NCBI GenBank assembly: GCA_964654355.1
Contig: CAZZIQ010000018.1
Coordinates: 1 to 20,308, forward strand
DNA length: 20,308 nt
Direction of reading: 5' to 3'
From: CAZZIQ01 sp964654355
Lineage (GTDB): Bacteria > Pseudomonadota > Gammaproteobacteria > GCF-002020875
Shown: positions 18,135 through 20,308 of the stretch, piece by piece
Numbering within the stretch: position 1 is the stretch's first letter
Layout of the letters: each line of letters starts with the position of its first letter
Notes under the pieces: model-generated
Databases searched by the model: none
The model's input: the letters and a program-made list of their open reading frames with translations, nothing else
Told to the model about the DNA's origin: nothing
Made by a program: the position numbers and the translations under genes

Positions 18135-18214
18135 CGTCATTGCGAGGCGCTTCGCGACGAAGCAATCCATTGCAGTTTATGGATCGCCACGGACCTTCGG
18201 TCCTCGCGATGACG
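18135..18214. repeat. Palindromic repeat A, left of the TauE-type gene
   Basis: The ends cgtcattgcgagg (18135-18147) and cctcgcgatgacg (18202-18214) are inverted with 12 of 13 matches. A central pair, gcaatccat and atggatcgc, closes a second stem, and each half carries a small side hairpin (cgc-ttc-gcg and ggacc-ttc-ggtcc), giving a cross-like fold. The cgtcattgcgagg...gaagcaatcc motif is a widespread dispersed repeat in bacterial genomes. The element ends nine bases before the GTG start of the next gene. Confidence 0.85.
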
Positions 18215-18223
18215 GATTAAAGA

Positions 18224-18970
18224 GTGATTGAACAAATCCTTCTATTTCTGATCGCGCTGGTCGCGAATCTCTTCTCTGCATTCGCCGGCGGTGGCGCCGG
18301 TCTGGTGCAGCTACCTGCACTGTTGTTTCTCGGGTTGCCTTTTCCCATCGCGCTGGCGACCCACAAGGTTGCGAGTGTCGCGCTGGGTTTGGGCGCAACC
18401 GTACGCCACCTGCGCGAGAAGCACCTCGAGGCCCGCTTCGTTGTTTTGTTACTCGTGGCCGGACTTCCTGGTGTGGTACTCGGCGCGAGCCTGATTCTCA
18501 ACATCCCCGATCGAGTTGCGGAGATTGCGCTGGGGCTGCTCACCCTCAGTCTTGGCCTCTATTCCTTCCTTAAGAAAGATCTCGGTCTGCATGCAGCATT
18601 GCGCAATCAGTCGGGATGGGGATTGCTGCTGGGAGCCGTAGTGCTCTTCGCGATCGGTGTGCTCAACGGTTCACTCACCTCGGGTACGGGGCTGTTTGTG
18701 ACCTTGTGGTTGGTGCGTTGGTTTGGCTTGGATTACAAACAAGCGGTCGCATACACCTTGGTTTTAGTGGGATTGTTTTGGAATGGCAGCGGTGCGCTGA
18801 CCCTCGGTCTTTTGGGCGAGATTCGTTGGGATTGGATTCCGCCGCTCATTGTCGGTTCGTTGATCGGCGGTTATTTGGGTGCGCATTTTGCGATTGCCAA
18901 AGGCAGTGTCTGGATCAAGCGTGGCTATGAGGTGGTCACGGTTGCAGTGGGGTTGGCGTTGCTCTTGTGA
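18224..18970 (+). CDS. TauE/SafE-family membrane permease
   Basis: This is a hydrophobic inner-membrane protein of 248 residues, resembling the TauE/SafE (PF01925) family of putative sulfite, sulfoacetate and other organic-anion exporters. The N-terminal segment IEQILLFLIALVANLFSAFAG with the glycine-rich turn AGGGAGLVQLPALL is the family hallmark and recurs in a related form in the second half (GVLNGSLTSGTGLFVTLWLVRW), in line with the internal duplication of the family. At least seven hydrophobic spans can be seen. The start is GTG at 18224 with aaaga shortly before it; ATG starts are not available nearby. The substrate cannot be inferred. The gene sits alone between repeats A and B, nine bases from each, and downstream of slmA without overlap. 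Confidence 0.85.
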   Translation: MIEQILLFLIALVANLFSAFAGGGAGLVQLPALLFLGLPFPIALATHKVASVALGLGATVRHLREKHLEARFVVLLLVAGLPGVVLGASLILNIPDRVAEIALGLLTLSLGLYSFLKKDLGLHAALRNQSGWGLLLGAVVLFAIGVLNGSLTSGTGLFVTLWLVRWFGLDYKQAVAYTLVLVGLFWNGSGALTLGLLGEIRWDWIPPLIVGSLIGGYLGAHFAIAKGSVWIKRGYEVVTVAVGLALLL

Positions 18971-18979
18971 GCGGTAATG

Positions 18980-19093
18980 CGTCACTGCGAGGAGTCCGTA
19001 GGACGACGTGGCAGTCCATCTTGTTTTGTGGATTGCTTCGTCCCGCCATGCTGCGCTCGCGGCTGAAGGCTTGTTTCGCTTCTCGCAATGACG
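18980..19093. repeat. Palindromic repeat B, right of the TauE-type gene
   Basis: The ends cgtcactgcgagg (18980-18992) and tctcgcaatgacg (19081-19093) are inverted with 11 of 13 matches and are clearly the same family as repeat A. The central pair gcagtcca and tggattgc is kept, as is the small left hairpin (gtcc-gta-ggac). The right half is longer than in repeat A, with extra sequence around 19045-19080. The element begins nine bases after the stop of the permease gene. Confidence 0.82.
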
Positions 19094-19121
19094 CTGAATC
19101 CATCCTGGATGTATAGCCAAT

Positions 19122-19147
19122 AAAAAAAGGGCCTTGCGGCCCTTTTT
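19122..19147. terminator. Bidirectional rho-independent terminator
   Basis: The stem gggcc-ttgc-ggccc (19129-19142) has seven A on its left and five T on its right, so it can end transcription in both directions: the permease transcript on the plus strand and the prkB transcript on the minus strand, whose stop is about 20 bases away. Confidence 0.88.
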
Positions 19148-19167
19148 AGGTTTCATCCAAGTGAGGA

Positions 19168-20070
19168 TCAATTCGCGGCGGCGCGCGCTTTGTCCATCAT
19201 GTCCTCGATGATCGGGGCAAGAATCACTTCCATCGCCATACCCATCTTGCCGCCGGGTACGACGATTGTGTTGCGTCGCGACATAAAGGACCCCTCGAGC
19301 ATGTTGCGGAGATGGCTAAAGTCCACATCAAACTTCTTCGGGTCACGGAAACGAATCACCACAAAACTTTCATCCGGTGTCGGAATGTCGCGTGCAATGA
19401 ACGGGTTGGAGGTGTCCACAGTGGCGACACGCTGGAAGTTGATGTCCGTGCGTGAGAACTGCGGGGTGATGTGCTTCACATAATCCGGCATACGACGCAG
19501 GATGGTGTCCACAATCTCCTCTGCGGAATAGCCACGCTCGGCGTTATCGCGATGGATCTTCTGAATCCACTCGAGGTTTACGTTTGGCACCACACCGATC
19601 CCGAGATCGACATGGGATGCAACGTCCGCATCATCACTGACCGCCAAGCCATGCAGGCCTTCATAGAACAGCAAGTCGGTGTTCTCACCAACATCTTCCC
19701 ACGGCGTGAACTGACCTGGATTCAAATCGGTGCCGAGGCGCGCGTTGTGCTCTTCGGCTTCGGGGCCGCTGTGCAGGTAATAACGACGCTGGCAGCGACC
19801 GCTGTCGCCGTAGGACTGAAACACTTCAGCGAGGCGATCAAGCAGGTTGGCGTTTGGACCAAAGTGGCTGAAATAGCGATTACCGGCCGCTTCTTGCTTG
19901 GCCATCTCTTCCTTCATCGCTGCACGGTCGTAGCGGTGGAAGCTGTCGCCTTCGACGACCAGCGCAGAGATCTTCTCGCGTGTGAAGATGTGTTCAAACG
20001 CGCGCTTGACGGTGGTCGTACCAGCGCCAGAGGAACCCGTGATGGCAATGACTGGATGCTTGCGGGACAT
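19168..20070 (-). CDS. prkB: Phosphoribulokinase (PrkB/CbbP type)
   Basis: This enzyme phosphorylates ribulose 5-phosphate to ribulose 1,5-bisphosphate, the substrate of RuBisCO. The 300-residue protein is of the bacterial class I type. It has the P-loop GSSGAGTTT (12-20), GDSFHRYDR with D42, H45 and R49, K53, Y98 and H100 in RRYYLH, Walker-B-like LLFYEGLHG (133-141), and KIHRDNAERG with K171, R174, D175 and R179; these match the catalytic and substrate-binding residues known from the Rhodobacter enzyme. Near the C-terminus is VVPGGKMGMAMEVI. AGGAG six bases before the ATG is a strong ribosome-binding site. Orphan prkB genes also occur in non-autotrophs such as E. coli, so autotrophy is not proved. 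No cbb genes are adjacent. Confidence 0.92.
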   Translation of the reverse strand: MSRKHPVIAITGSSGAGTTTVKRAFEHIFTREKISALVVEGDSFHRYDRAAMKEEMAKQEAAGNRYFSHFGPNANLLDRLAEVFQSYGDSGRCQRRYYLHSGPEAEEHNARLGTDLNPGQFTPWEDVGENTDLLFYEGLHGLAVSDDADVASHVDLGIGVVPNVNLEWIQKIHRDNAERGYSAEEIVDTILRRMPDYVKHITPQFSRTDINFQRVATVDTSNPFIARDIPTPDESFVVIRFRDPKKFDVDFSHLRNMLEGSFMSRRNTIVVPGGKMGMAMEVILAPIIEDMMDKARAAAN

Positions 20071-20139
20071 CAGCTACTCCTAAAAAAGGGTGAGAATTCG
20101 GCCGCGATCGGCGCGTAGGGCGCAGCGGCAAAGCGCGCC

Positions 20140-20145
20140 ATCATA
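20140..20145 (-). promoter_or_regulatory. Possible -10 box of prkB
   Basis: Read on the minus strand this is TATGAT, five of six matches to the sigma-70 -10 consensus, about 70 bases before the prkB start. No good -35 stands at the right distance, so activation by a regulator or chance occurrence are both possible. Confidence 0.25.
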
Positions 20146-20209
20146 CCGAAGCCGTGGAAAGGGGGGAATGGGGTGATCTAAGCGCCTGATTTTTAGCGTG
20201 AATGCGCGC

Positions 20210-20308
20210 CTAAATTCGGTAGGCCGTGCGGGTCATGACCTTGGCCGTGAGTCGCATCAGCGCTTTGAATGGGGCGGGCAGTTCGGCCGCGCCTGCGCGT
20301 TTGGCGAG
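20210..20308 (-). CDS. coq7: C-terminus of a Coq7-like ubiquinone hydroxylase (partial)
   Basis: The last 32 codons of a minus-strand gene run off the right edge and end at TAG (20212-20210). The peptide contains GAAELPAPFKALMRL and ends TAKVMTRTAYRI, which resembles the end of Coq7, the di-iron monooxygenase that hydroxylates demethoxyubiquinone in ubiquinone synthesis. The di-iron ligands lie upstream, outside the window, so the identification depends on this tail alone. prkB follows in the same direction after 139 bases with its own ribosome-binding site. Confidence 0.65.
   Translation of the reverse strand, partial: LAKRAGAAELPAPFKALMRLTAKVMTRTAYRI

Noticed and set aside
18135..19093. 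CRISPR array or insertion sequence at the paired repeats
   Set aside because: There are only two repeats, which differ in length and bracket a permease gene; no regular spacers, cas genes or transposase are present.
19471..20118. Plus-strand open frame of 215 codons opposite prkB
   Set aside because: prkB has a complete active site and a strong ribosome-binding site; the opposite frame reads like the complement of a coding sequence.

Overview
The window looks like ordinary chromosome from a gammaproteobacterium of moderately high GC. The evidence is gene content and gene order: lpxC-secA-argJ-mutT, pilC-pilD-coaE-zapD, fkpB-ispH-pilE and radC-coaBC-dut-algC-argB-slmA are blocks familiar from Pseudomonas and its relatives, and ZapD and SlmA are typical of this class. 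I cannot name the genus. An intact phosphoribulokinase gene makes a Calvin-cycle autotroph possible, but no RuBisCO gene is in view.

Layout from left to right. (1) 127-6244, plus strand: lpxC (lipid A), secA (protein export), argJ (arginine) and a MutT-ThiE fusion. (2) 6245-6372: a structured inverted-repeat element between two converging transcripts. (3) 9936-6373, minus strand: pilC, pilD, coaE and zapD in one operon, with overlapping stop and start codons at pilC/pilD and pilD/coaE. (4) 9981-11411, plus strand: fkpB and ispH. (5) 13072-11438, minus strand: radC, fimT and pilE, again overlapping. (6) 13138-16243, plus strand: coaBC, dut and algC. (7) 16244-16587: 344 bases without a gene, holding a second copy of the structured element, another strong hairpin and a terminator-like stem. 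(8) 16588-18116, plus strand: argB and slmA, overlapping by one base. (9) 18135-19093: a TauE/SafE-type permease gene with an inverted-repeat element about nine bases from each end. (10) 19122-19147: a bidirectional terminator, then prkB on the minus strand (20070-19168) and the last 32 codons of a coq7-like gene at the right edge.

Most genes are housekeeping: envelope synthesis, secretion, arginine and CoA synthesis, isoprenoids, nucleotide hygiene and division control (zapD, slmA). The second theme is type IV pili: inner-membrane platform (pilC), prepilin peptidase (pilD) and two prepilins with PilD-type cleavage sites (fimT, pilE), in two separate operons. The usual partners pilB, pilA and pilVWXY1 are not here.

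I found no clearly novel multi-gene system. The least explained signals are the non-coding ones: a two-member repeat family whose hairpins differ in sequence but keep pairing, and the permease gene bracketed tightly by palindromic elements. No tRNA, rRNA, CRISPR array or transposase gene was seen.
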